Below, piece after piece: positions 7,309 to 14,408 of a stretch of DNA of 37,901 bases. The stretch is from Mycobacterium gordonae (GTDB lineage Bacteria > Actinomycetota > Actinomycetes > Mycobacteriales > Mycobacteriaceae), in NCBI RefSeq assembly GCF_001417955.2, contig NZ_LKTM01000346.1, positions 1 to 37,901 of the forward strand, written 5' to 3'. Position numbers and translations under genes: made by a program. The stretch's first letter is position 1, and each line of letters begins with the position of its first letter. Below the pieces are notes generated by a model. The model saw only the letters and a list, made by a program, of their open reading frames with translations. It was not told the DNA's origin and did not search any database.

Positions 7309-8634
7309 ATGTCGTTCGTGACCGCCCAGGGAAGCGCGCTGAATCTGGATTTCGGCGCGCTACCTCCTGAAATCAATTCGGCCAGAATCTATTCCGGGCC
7401 CGGGTCGGCCCCCTTGATGCAGGCGGCGGCGGCGTGGGAACGGCTTGCCGAGGAACTGAACGCGACGGCCGAATCCTACGCTTCGGTGCTCTCCGGCCTC
7501 ACCAGTCAGGAATGGCTGGGTCCGTCCTCGCTGACGATGGCGGCAGCGGCCACCCCCTACGTGGCATGGATGCGTGGGACCGCCGCTCAGGCCGAACAGG
7601 CCGCCACCCAGGCCCTGGCCGCCGCGAACGCCTACGAGGCCGCCTACGCGGCCACCGTTCCCCCGGCAGCCATCGCGGCCAATCGCCATGTCACCCTCTC
7701 GCTGGTCCGAACCAACATCTTCGGGCAGAACACGCCGGCCATCGCGACCACCGAAGCGGACTACGGCGAGATGTGGGCCCAGGACATCGTGGCCATGGAC
7801 GGCTACGCCGGCAGCTCGGAAGCCGCCTCCCAATTGCCGCCGTTCACGCTGCCACCCGCGACCACCACCGAGGGCGCGTTGGCCGAGGAGTTGGAAGGCA
7901 TTGCACTGCCGCCGGCAGTAGGTTCCGCCGCCGCGGTGGCCCCGGCAGCGCCCGTGATCCCGCTGCCCAGCCCCTTCCAAGATCTTGACCTGCTGGTCCT
8001 TACCACCGCGGGCCTCGCGGGTGCCAGCCTGATCGTCGCGTTGGGGCAGTACACCGAGGAGGTCCGCAGCGACCAGGTCGAGGAGGAGGAGCTCGAACAG
8101 GGGAACGAGCTGCAGAAAGAAGGGCTCGGGGACGCGGTGCTCATTCCAGCCGAGGAGCCTTCCGTGGGTCTGGAGCGGTTCGCGGCCGGGCCTGTCGGGG
8201 CCGGAGCGACTGCGGTTTCGGGCTATTCCGCCAGCCTGAACGGCCTGTCGGTGCCGCAGAGCTGGTTCATGCCGCCGGCGGTGCGGCAGGTCACGGCGAT
8301 GTTCCCCAACAGCACTCCGCTGTACACCGCCGAGGACGGCGGCTACGCCGGCATGGCGGCGGCCGGACTGGCCGGTACCAGCCTGGCCGGACTGGCGGCG
8401 CGCGCCGGGTCGTCGGCGACCCCGGCCGAGGCCGCACCGAAGGCCGGCGGGACCGCCGCCGCTACCAGGCCTGCCGCCAACACCCCCGCCATTCCCGCCG
8501 CGGCCACCGCCGCACACTTCCCCGGCCTGCCGCAGGGCCTGCCACCGGGGGTGGTGGCCAACCTGGCGGCGACGCTGGCGGCGATCCCGGGCGCGACCAT
8601 CATCGTGGTGCCGCCGAACCCGAACCAGCAGTAA
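7309..8634 (+). CDS. PPE family protein, SVP subfamily
   Basis: A 441-residue PPE protein, of the class exported by type VII (ESX) systems with PE partners and found at the mycobacterial cell surface. The PPE signature is at residues 18-21 (LPPE) in a domain of about 180 residues. A WxG-type turn (Trp69 in EWLGPSS) lies in the helical part, and the SVPQSW subfamily motif is at 314-319. A hydrophobic stretch near 225-245 is followed by an unusually acidic segment (EEEELEQG). The ATG at 7309 is preferred to the one at 7303 because the GGAGAGGAG ribosome-binding site is then properly spaced. No PE gene is adjacent. It sits between purT and the Rv0356c-like gene, which are far apart in M. tuberculosis, so it marks a probable rearrangement point. 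It abuts the convergent hotdog gene with no gap. Confidence 0.93.
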   Translation: MSFVTAQGSALNLDFGALPPEINSARIYSGPGSAPLMQAAAAWERLAEELNATAESYASVLSGLTSQEWLGPSSLTMAAAATPYVAWMRGTAAQAEQAATQALAAANAYEAAYAATVPPAAIAANRHVTLSLVRTNIFGQNTPAIATTEADYGEMWAQDIVAMDGYAGSSEAASQLPPFTLPPATTTEGALAEELEGIALPPAVGSAAAVAPAAPVIPLPSPFQDLDLLVLTTAGLAGASLIVALGQYTEEVRSDQVEEEELEQGNELQKEGLGDAVLIPAEEPSVGLERFAAGPVGAGATAVSGYSASLNGLSVPQSWFMPPAVRQVTAMFPNSTPLYTAEDGGYAGMAAAGLAGTSLAGLAARAGSSATPAEAAPKAGGTAAATRPAANTPAIPAAATAAHFPGLPQGLPPGVVANLAATLAAIPGATIIVVPPNPNQQ

Positions 8635-9294
8635 TCAGGGCTGGCCGGGCAGCAGGCGAACCATCAGGCCGTTGCCCTCGGCCAGTAGCGCCTCCTCGGC
8701 GTCAACCAGCTCGGCCGACACGAACGCTTTGCGACCCTCGATCCGGGTGACCCGCCCGCGGATGGTCAGCGGTGCGTTGATCGGCGTGATCTTGCGGTAG
8801 TCGACATGCAGGAAGGCCGTTCGGCTGATCGGGCGTCCGGCGGCGTGGCTGACCATGCCGAAGGTGTGGTCGAACAGCAGCGGCAGCACTCCGCCGTGCA
8901 CCGCCCAGTTACCTCCGACGTGAAACCGGGTGAAATGCCCCGTCATCTCGACGCCGTCGGCGGCGTAGCGGGTCAGCTTCCAGGGCGGCAGCAGCAGGCT
9001 GCCCATGCCGGGCAGGCCGGGGGTGCGGCCGGCCGGCGACTGGCCCGCGTCCGCCTCGAACGGCTCCAGTAGGTCCATGAGCGCCGCGGCACGCTCGGCC
9101 GCCTCGTCCCACACGTCGTCACCCGGGTCGGCGGACACCGCGAGGTCCTGCAGCCGGCGCATGGTCGCCACGAACTTCCCGAACCCGGGGCCCGGGCTGG
9201 CCGGGCCGTACTCGGGAAAGCCGCCGTGGTGTTCGTACTCGGGATCTTCGTCCCGGGGATCACCCTGCTGCCCGAGTGACGTGTAATGCGTCAC
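8635..9294 (-). CDS. Hotdog-fold thioesterase (Rv0356c-like, PaaI/4HBT family)
   Basis: A 219-residue protein with a C-terminal single hotdog domain. The segment VHGGVLPLLFDHTFGM near residue 135 matches the active-site helix of acyl-CoA thioesterases, and TAFLHVDYRKITPIN is the typical following strand. The N-terminal 90 residues are polar and probably helical. The start is GTG at 9292-9294, overlapping the purA TGA as GTGA, and the frame upstream of it is a shadow of purA. Length fits the M. tuberculosis orthologue (about 214). The substrate is unknown. Coupling to purA is conserved in mycobacteria as I remember them, but no metabolic link is evident. Confidence 0.88.
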   Translation of the reverse strand: MTHYTSLGQQGDPRDEDPEYEHHGGFPEYGPASPGPGFGKFVATMRRLQDLAVSADPGDDVWDEAAERAAALMDLLEPFEADAGQSPAGRTPGLPGMGSLLLPPWKLTRYAADGVEMTGHFTRFHVGGNWAVHGGVLPLLFDHTFGMVSHAAGRPISRTAFLHVDYRKITPINAPLTIRGRVTRIEGRKAFVSAELVDAEEALLAEGNGLMVRLLPGQP

Positions 9295-10589
9295 GCGCGA
9301 GCCGCCAGGATATCGCGGCGCACGATGGTCTGGTCCCGCCCCGGGCCGACCCCGATGCACGAAACATGAGCTCCGGCAAGCTCTTCCAGCCGCAAAACGT
9401 AGTCGCGGGCCTTGGCGGGCAGGTCGTCGAATTCGCGCGCGGCGGAGATGTCTTCCCACCAGCCCGGCAGCTCCTCGTAGACCGGCGTGGCGCGGCACAG
9501 GTCGCTCTGGGTCATCGGCATCTCGGGCGTGCGCTTGCCGTCGACCTCGTAGCCGACGCAGACCGGCACCGTCTCCAGGCTGGACAGCACGTCGAGCTTG
9601 GTCAGGAAGTAGTCGGTGATGCCGTTGACGCGGGTGGCGTAGCGGGCGATGACGGCGTCGAACCAGCCGCAGCGGCGCCGCCGCCCGGTGGTGACCCCGA
9701 ATTCGCCACCGGTCTTGGACAGGTACTCGCCGTTCTCGTCGAAAAGTTCCGTCGGGAACGGGCCGGAACCCACCCGGGTGGTGTAGGCCTTCAGGATGCC
9801 CAGCACGGTGCCGATCCGGGTCGGGCCGATGCCCGAGCCCACGGCCGCGCCACCCGCCGTCGGGTTCGACGACGTCACGTACGGGTAGGTGCCGTGGTCG
9901 ACGTCGAGCAGGGTGCCCTGCGAACCTTCCAGCAGCACCGTCTCACCGGCGTCCAGGGCGTTGTTCAGCAGCAGCCGCGTGTCGGCGATGCGGTGGCGGA
10001 ACCCCTCGGCCTGCTGCAGCACCGCCTCGAGGACCTGGTCGGGCTCGAGGGCCTTGCGGTTGTAGATCTTGACCAGGATCTGGTTCTTCAGTTCGAGGGC
10101 AGCCTCGATCTTGTGCTGCAGCTGGGCGTGGTCGAGCACGTCGGCGGCCCGGATCCCCATCCGCGCGATCTTGTCCTGGTAGCACGGCCCGATGCCGCGC
10201 CCGGTGGTGCCGATCTTCTTGCTGCCCATGTAGCGCTCGGTCACCTTGTCGATGGCCACGTGGTAGGGCATCAGCAGGTGCGCGTCGGCGGAGATCAACA
10301 GCTTCGAGGTGTCGACGCCGCGATCTTCCAGCCCCTTGAGCTCGTCGAGCAGCACTCCGGGATCGATCACGACACCGTTGCCGATGACGTTGGTGACGCC
10401 GGGCGTCAGCACCCCCGACGGGATCAGGTGCAGGGCGAAGTTCTCGCCGGTCGGCAGCACCACGGTGTGCCCGGCGTTGTTACCCCCCTGGTAGCGCACC
10501 ACCCACTGCACTCGTCCGCCGAGCAGATCCGTTGCTTTACCTTTGCCCTCGTCACCCCACTGGGCGCCGATGAGGACGATTGCCGGCAT
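9291..10589 (-). CDS. purA: Adenylosuccinate synthetase
   Basis: A 432-residue GTP-dependent enzyme that condenses IMP and aspartate to adenylosuccinate, the first committed step to AMP. The P-loop GAQWGDEGKGK is at residues 8-18 with catalytic Asp13, and catalytic His41 lies in NNAGHT. The IMP-binding TTGRGIGP and GSQGTLLDVDHGTYPYVT segments are intact, and length equals that of M. tuberculosis PurA. The ATG at 10587-10589 has a GGGAG ribosome-binding site 7 nt upstream. It is divergent from the Rv0358-like gene across about 90 bp and overlaps the downstream thioesterase start. Confidence 0.97.
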   Translation of the reverse strand: MPAIVLIGAQWGDEGKGKATDLLGGRVQWVVRYQGGNNAGHTVVLPTGENFALHLIPSGVLTPGVTNVIGNGVVIDPGVLLDELKGLEDRGVDTSKLLISADAHLLMPYHVAIDKVTERYMGSKKIGTTGRGIGPCYQDKIARMGIRAADVLDHAQLQHKIEAALELKNQILVKIYNRKALEPDQVLEAVLQQAEGFRHRIADTRLLLNNALDAGETVLLEGSQGTLLDVDHGTYPYVTSSNPTAGGAAVGSGIGPTRIGTVLGILKAYTTRVGSGPFPTELFDENGEYLSKTGGEFGVTTGRRRRCGWFDAVIARYATRVNGITDYFLTKLDVLSSLETVPVCVGYEVDGKRTPEMPMTQSDLCRATPVYEELPGWWEDISAAREFDDLPAKARDYVLRLEELAGAHVSCIGVGPGRDQTIVRRDILAARA

Positions 10590-10677
10590 GACGTGCTCCC
10601 AACTCGTCTGGCAGGTTGGGCCGCTTATTGTGGTCCAGCCGGTGACCTACCCTACCGAGCGGTTCCCGAGGAGTGTC

Positions 10678-11310
10678 ATGAATACGGCGGAGAACGCGCC
10701 GGGTGTTGTCGTGTGGGTGTCTGACGACGCGCGCCTGCCTCCGGCATTGCGCGGCCTGCCCACCCTCGGCAACGACGAAATCGGGGCTTGCCGGCGGCTG
10801 GTGGTGGTGGGCTCCGATGCCGATCTTGCGACCGTGCTGACCCGGCTGTTGCGCGCCGACCGGCTCGACGTCGAGGTGGCGTACGCACCGCGCCGGCGCA
10901 CCCGGGCCACCCGGATATACCGGTTGCCGACCGGACGACGCGCGGTCCGGCGAGCCCTGCGGGGTATCGCGGGCCGGGTGCCGCTGATCCGTGACGAGAC
11001 CGGGACGGCGCTGGTGGGGCGGGCCCGCTGGCTGCCGGCCGAGGGGGCGGTCGCGATTCGGGGCGAGGCCGTAGTCGATGACACGGTGCTGTTCGACGGC
11101 GAGGTGGCTGAGGTGTGGGTCGAGCCGACGCCGGCGTTGCCGGGCCTACGGGCCGCCGTGCGCGGGCGTTTGCCGCGGTGGGTGAGCGGGCGCGCCGCGC
11201 AGTTGGGCACGACCGGTGCCGCGGTGCAGCGTGACGGCGTCCCGGCGCCGCGGCCGGTGCGCCGGTCGGCGTTCTACCGCCATGTCGAGGGCTGGCTGTT
11301 GGTTCGGTAG
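10678..11310 (+). CDS. Conserved hypothetical protein, Rv0358-like, DAGK-type fragment
   Basis: A 210-residue soluble protein rich in Arg and Val, without membrane segments or a signal peptide. I see no catalytic motif. The central GSDADLATVLTRLLRADRLDVEVAYAP part vaguely resembles a diacylglycerol-kinase-like N-terminal fold, but this is weak, and I would call the function unknown. The ATG at 10678 is preceded by CGAGGAG with good spacing. A TACCCT hexamer at 10648-10653 may be its -10 element. It is followed by the M50 protease gene after 10 nt, so the two probably form an operon, as in M. tuberculosis. Confidence 0.82.
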   Translation: MNTAENAPGVVVWVSDDARLPPALRGLPTLGNDEIGACRRLVVVGSDADLATVLTRLLRADRLDVEVAYAPRRRTRATRIYRLPTGRRAVRRALRGIAGRVPLIRDETGTALVGRARWLPAEGAVAIRGEAVVDDTVLFDGEVAEVWVEPTPALPGLRAAVRGRLPRWVSGRAAQLGTTGAAVQRDGVPAPRPVRRSAFYRHVEGWLLVR

Positions 11311-11320
11311 TTTCGACCGG

Positions 11321-12073
11321 GTGCGCCCCAGCCCGATCTTTCTTGGCCTGGTCGGAGTGACGGGCGCCGGAGCGGCGATGGCGTGGGCGGCCGGCTCGGT
11401 GGTACGTCCACTGGCCTACGCCGGAGTGTTCGTCTTCGTCATCGCGGGCTGGCTGGTGTCGCTGTGCCTGCACGAGTTCGGCCACGCCTACACCGCATGG
11501 CGGTTCGGCGACCACGACGCGGCGGTGCGCGGCTACCTGAACCTGGATCCGCGCCGCTACAGCCATTTGGGGCTGTCGCTGGTGCTGCCGATGGTGTTCA
11601 TCGCGCTGGGCGGGATCGGCCTGCCCGGCGCGGCCGTCTATCTGCAGACCTCGTTCATGACGCCGGTGCGCCGCACCCTGGTGAGCCTGGCCGGGCCGGC
11701 GATGAACCTGGTACTGGCGGTGCTGCTGCTGACCGCAACTCGCGTTTTCTACGACCCCGCGCATGCGGTGCTGGCGGCCGGGATGGCCTTCCTCGGCTTC
11801 CTGCAGGTCACCGCGGTGGTGCTGAACCTGCTGCCGGTCCCCGGCCTGGACGGCTACGACGCGGTCGAGCCACACCTGAGCCCGCAGACGCAACGCGCGG
11901 TGGCACCGGCCAAGCAGTTCGGCCTGTTCATTCTGCTGGTCGTGCTGCTGGCGCCCGGATTGAACCGCTGGTTCTTCGAGGTCGTCTACTGGCTCTTCGA
12001 GCTGTCCGGGGTGCCGCCGCGGCTGTCGATGGCCGGCGGTGCATTGACCCGCTTCTGGAGTGCCCTCACCTGA
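11321..12073 (+). CDS. Membrane zinc metalloprotease, M50/site-2 protease family (Rv0359-like)
   Basis: A 250-residue integral membrane protein with about six hydrophobic segments. The zinc-binding HEFGH is at residues 51-55 inside the second segment. The third ligand motif appears as LPVPGLDGYD near residue 177, the equivalent of the NPxDG motif. Family members cleave substrates within the membrane; the substrate here is unknown. The GTG at 11321 gives the N-terminus RPSPIFLG seen in the M. tuberculosis protein. An ATG at 11282 inside the previous gene is possible. Neither start has a clear ribosome-binding site, so coupling to the upstream gene is likely. Confidence 0.88.
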   Translation: MRPSPIFLGLVGVTGAGAAMAWAAGSVVRPLAYAGVFVFVIAGWLVSLCLHEFGHAYTAWRFGDHDAAVRGYLNLDPRRYSHLGLSLVLPMVFIALGGIGLPGAAVYLQTSFMTPVRRTLVSLAGPAMNLVLAVLLLTATRVFYDPAHAVLAAGMAFLGFLQVTAVVLNLLPVPGLDGYDAVEPHLSPQTQRAVAPAKQFGLFILLVVLLAPGLNRWFFEVVYWLFELSGVPPRLSMAGGALTRFWSALT

Positions 12074-12120
12074 GCGGGTGCCCGAGTCGCCCAGTGTCGC
12101 GGCGGGCGACCACCTGAGCC

Positions 12121-12150
12121 TTGCCATATATGCGTAATTACGCATATATT
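12121..12150 (+). promoter_or_regulatory. Sigma-A-type promoter of the cation efflux gene
   Basis: The -35 is TTGCCA at 12121-12126, the spacer is 18 bp and the -10 is TATATT at 12145-12150, both close to consensus. The predicted start of transcription falls within a base or two of the ATG at 12159, and there is no Shine-Dalgarno sequence, so the message should be leaderless. Confidence 0.7.
12126..12149. promoter_or_regulatory. Perfect 24-bp palindromic operator over the efflux promoter
   Basis: A perfect AT-rich inverted repeat with half-site ATATATGCGTAA and no central spacer. It fills the spacer between -35 and -10 and overlaps the -10, the classic position for a repressor. Size and composition suit an ArsR/SmtB-type metal sensor, but no such regulator gene is present in the window. 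Confidence 0.75.
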
Positions 12151-12158
12151 ACGTAGTC

Positions 12159-13052
12159 ATGGGCGCCGGACACAGTCACACCCCCGCTGAAGCGGACTCG
12201 TCGCGCATGATCCCGCGGATGATCGGTGCCGCGGGAATCCTCGCGACCTTCTTCGTCATCGAACTGACCACCGCGTTGCTGATCAACTCGATCGCGTTGC
12301 TGGCCGATGCGGGCCACATGCTCACCGACGTGGTCGCCGTGTTCATGGGACTGGTCGCGGTCATTCTCGCCCAGCGCGGCAGTTCCTCACCGGACCGCAC
12401 CTACGGCTGGCACCGGGCCGAGGTGTTCACCGCCGTCGCCAACGCCGTGCTGCTGGTCGGGGTCGCGCTGTTCATCCTTTACGAGGCCGTCGAGCGGCTC
12501 GGCAGCAAGCCGTCGGTGCCCGGCGTGCCGATGATCGTGGTGGCCCTGGCCGGCGTGGCCGCCAACTTCGCGGTGGCGATGCTGCTGCGATCGCACTCCG
12601 AGGCGAGCCTGGCGGTCAAGGGCGCCTACATGGAGGTCGTCGCCGACACCGTCGGCAGCATCGGGGTGCTGATCGCCGGCGTCGTGACCGTCACGACGCA
12701 CTGGCCCTACGCCGACGTGGTGGTCGCCGTCCTGGTCGCGCTGTGGGTGCTGCCCAGGGCGATCGCGCTGGCCCGCTCCGCCCTGCGCATCCTGTCCGAG
12801 TCCTCGCCCGCGCACATCGACGTCGACGAACTGCGTTCGGCGCTGGGCGACCTCGAGGGTGTGACCGACGTGCACGACCTGCACGTCTGGACCCTGTCCC
12901 CCGGCAAGGACATGGTGACCGCCCACCTCACCAGCACCGCCGACTCGGCGCAGGTGCTCAGTGACGCGCGGGCGCTGCTGTCAGCCCGAGGGCTCAACCA
13001 CGCCACCGTCCAGATCGACTGCCCGGACGGCCACTGCGAGGAGACGTTCTAG
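12159..13052 (+). CDS. Cation diffusion facilitator, CzcD/ZitB-like
   Basis: A 297-residue metal/proton antiporter with six transmembrane helices and a C-terminal cytoplasmic domain (about 205-297). The N-terminus is short and contains His (GHSH). In TM2 the metal-site pattern is His53-x3-Asp57 (HMLTD). In TM5 the usual His is replaced: Glu159-x3-Asp163 (EVVAD). Zinc export is the default guess, but the Glu may shift preference towards other divalent metals. The C-terminus has DVHDLHVW, typical of the regulatory domain. The promoter is leaderless and covered by a perfect palindrome, implying metal-responsive repression. As I remember the M. tuberculosis map, no such gene lies between Rv0359 and Rv0360c, so it appears inserted here. 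Its stop overlaps that of the convergent DUF3151 gene within CTAG. Confidence 0.93.
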   Translation: MGAGHSHTPAEADSSRMIPRMIGAAGILATFFVIELTTALLINSIALLADAGHMLTDVVAVFMGLVAVILAQRGSSSPDRTYGWHRAEVFTAVANAVLLVGVALFILYEAVERLGSKPSVPGVPMIVVALAGVAANFAVAMLLRSHSEASLAVKGAYMEVVADTVGSIGVLIAGVVTVTTHWPYADVVVAVLVALWVLPRAIALARSALRILSESSPAHIDVDELRSALGDLEGVTDVHDLHVWTLSPGKDMVTAHLTSTADSAQVLSDARALLSARGLNHATVQIDCPDGHCEETF

Positions 13053-13462
13053 AAGCCGAGCGCCGCGCGGGCCCCGGGGTCGCAGTCGTCGAGCAGATCG
13101 AGGCAGCGGTTGTATTCGTCGGTCTCCCCGATGGCGTCCGCGGCACGGGCCAGCGCCGCCACACACCGCAGGAATCCGCGGTTGGGCTCGTGCGCGTAGG
13201 GCACCGGGCCGAAACCCCGCCAGCCGTTGCGGCGCAGCTGGTCCAAGCCCCGGTGGTAACCGGTGCGGGCGTAGGCGTACGCCGTGATCGCCTTGTCCTC
13301 GGCCAGCGCCTCTTCGGCGAGAGCCGCCCAGGCCACTGACGCCGACGGATGGGCGGCGGCGACGATCCCCGGCTTCTCGTTTGCGCGCAGCTCGGCTTCC
13401 GCCTCGCTGTCGCCCGGAAGCAGAGTCGGATCAGGTCCCAGGAGGTCACCAGAGGGCGTCAT
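13049..13462 (-). CDS. DUF3151 family protein (Rv0360c-like)
   Basis: A 137-residue soluble actinobacterial protein of unknown function. Its central block AYAYARTGYHRGLDQLRRNG followed by GFGPVPYAHEPNRGF is the conserved core of the family. It looks all-helical. The start chosen is the ATG at 13460-13462; another ATG at 13469-13471 would add three residues, and neither has a ribosome-binding site. It is divergent from the Rv0361-like gene across about 40 bp. Confidence 0.88.
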   Translation of the reverse strand: MTPSGDLLGPDPTLLPGDSEAEAELRANEKPGIVAAAHPSASVAWAALAEEALAEDKAITAYAYARTGYHRGLDQLRRNGWRGFGPVPYAHEPNRGFLRCVAALARAADAIGETDEYNRCLDLLDDCDPGARAALGF

Positions 13463-13502
13463 GGCGCCCATTCTGCCAATGCGGCTCGGTTAAGCTGCAC
13501 GC

Positions 13503-14318
13503 ATGCCCAACGCACCCGAGCCTGACCGCGACGGCACCACATCCGGCGGCAAGACGGACGCTGAGCGCGACCCCGACGCCACCGAGGCGCAACCTCTGAT
13601 CGCCGGCGACTCGGACAGCGAGACGCAGGCGATCGCCACCCGCAACCCGGACGAGGGTTCGGAGGGTGCGCACCCGGAGCCCGAGCGGCGCTTCACGGCG
13701 CCCGGGTTCGACGCGAAGGAAACCCAGGTGATCGCCACCTCGCAGGACGCGGCCACCGAGGCTTTCCACACCCGGCCGGCCGCGGGCACCCCGCCGACGC
13801 CACCCGCTCCCCCGCTGCCACCCAAAACCGCTGTCCCCCAATCCATTCCACCGCGCGGCGGGGCCAAGCCGGGGGCCAAGCAGCGCAACTGGGGCTGGGT
13901 GCTGGCGGTCGTTGTGATCGTCCTGGCCCTGGCGGCCATCGCCATCTTCGGCACCGTCCTGCTCACGCGCAGCAAGCACGCGAAGGCCTCGCAAGAGGAC
14001 CAGGTGAAGCAGACCATCCAGAGCTTCGACATCGCCGTCCAACGCGGCGACCTGACCGCCCTGCGCACCATCACCTGCGGCACCACCCGCGACGGGTACG
14101 TGGAGTACGACGAAAAGGCCTGGTCAGAGACCTACCAGCGGGTTTCGGCGGCGAAGCAGTACCCGGTGATCGCCAGCATCGACCAGGTCGTCGTCAACGG
14201 CCAGCATGCGGAGGCCAACATCACCACGTTCATGGCCTATGACCCGCAGACCCGCTCCACCCGCAGCCTGGACCTGCAGTTCCGTGACGACCAGTGGAAG
14301 ATCTGCCAGTCCAGCTGA
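13503..14318 (+). CDS. Membrane-anchored protein with disordered cytoplasmic N-terminus (Rv0361-like)
   Basis: A 271-residue protein in three parts. Residues 1-128 are a Pro/Asp/Glu-rich, probably disordered region. One transmembrane helix lies at about 131-155 (WVLAVVVIVLALAAIAIFGT), and an extracytoplasmic domain of about 110 residues follows with an NTF2/DUF4878-like pattern, containing a Cys pair (Cys196 region and Cys268). The N-terminal region carries two TQxIAT repeats (TQAIAT, TQVIAT), which resemble acceptor sites of mycobacterial Ser/Thr kinases. Function is unknown. In M. tuberculosis the next gene is mgtE, but here a hairpin and fba follow directly. Confidence 0.87.
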   Translation: MPNAPEPDRDGTTSGGKTDAERDPDATEAQPLIAGDSDSETQAIATRNPDEGSEGAHPEPERRFTAPGFDAKETQVIATSQDAATEAFHTRPAAGTPPTPPAPPLPPKTAVPQSIPPRGGAKPGAKQRNWGWVLAVVVIVLALAAIAIFGTVLLTRSKHAKASQEDQVKQTIQSFDIAVQRGDLTALRTITCGTTRDGYVEYDEKAWSETYQRVSAAKQYPVIASIDQVVVNGQHAEANITTFMAYDPQTRSTRSLDLQFRDDQWKICQSS

Positions 14319-14338
14319 CAGACCTCAACTCCCGTCCC

Positions 14339-14402
14339 GCGCCGAACGTGTTCTGAGGGCGCGTTTTCCGCGAAAATTCCGCCCTGGGAACACGCTCGGC
14401 GC
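14339..14402. terminator. Imperfect hairpin between convergent genes, likely bidirectional terminator
   Basis: Arms at 14339-14360 and 14381-14402 pair over 22 positions with three mismatches around a 20-nt loop that contains TTTT and AAAA runs. It sits between the stop of the Rv0361-like gene and the stop of fba. It lacks a clean U-tract after the stem, as is common for mycobacterial terminators. Confidence 0.55.
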
Positions 14403-14408
14403 CTGAGA

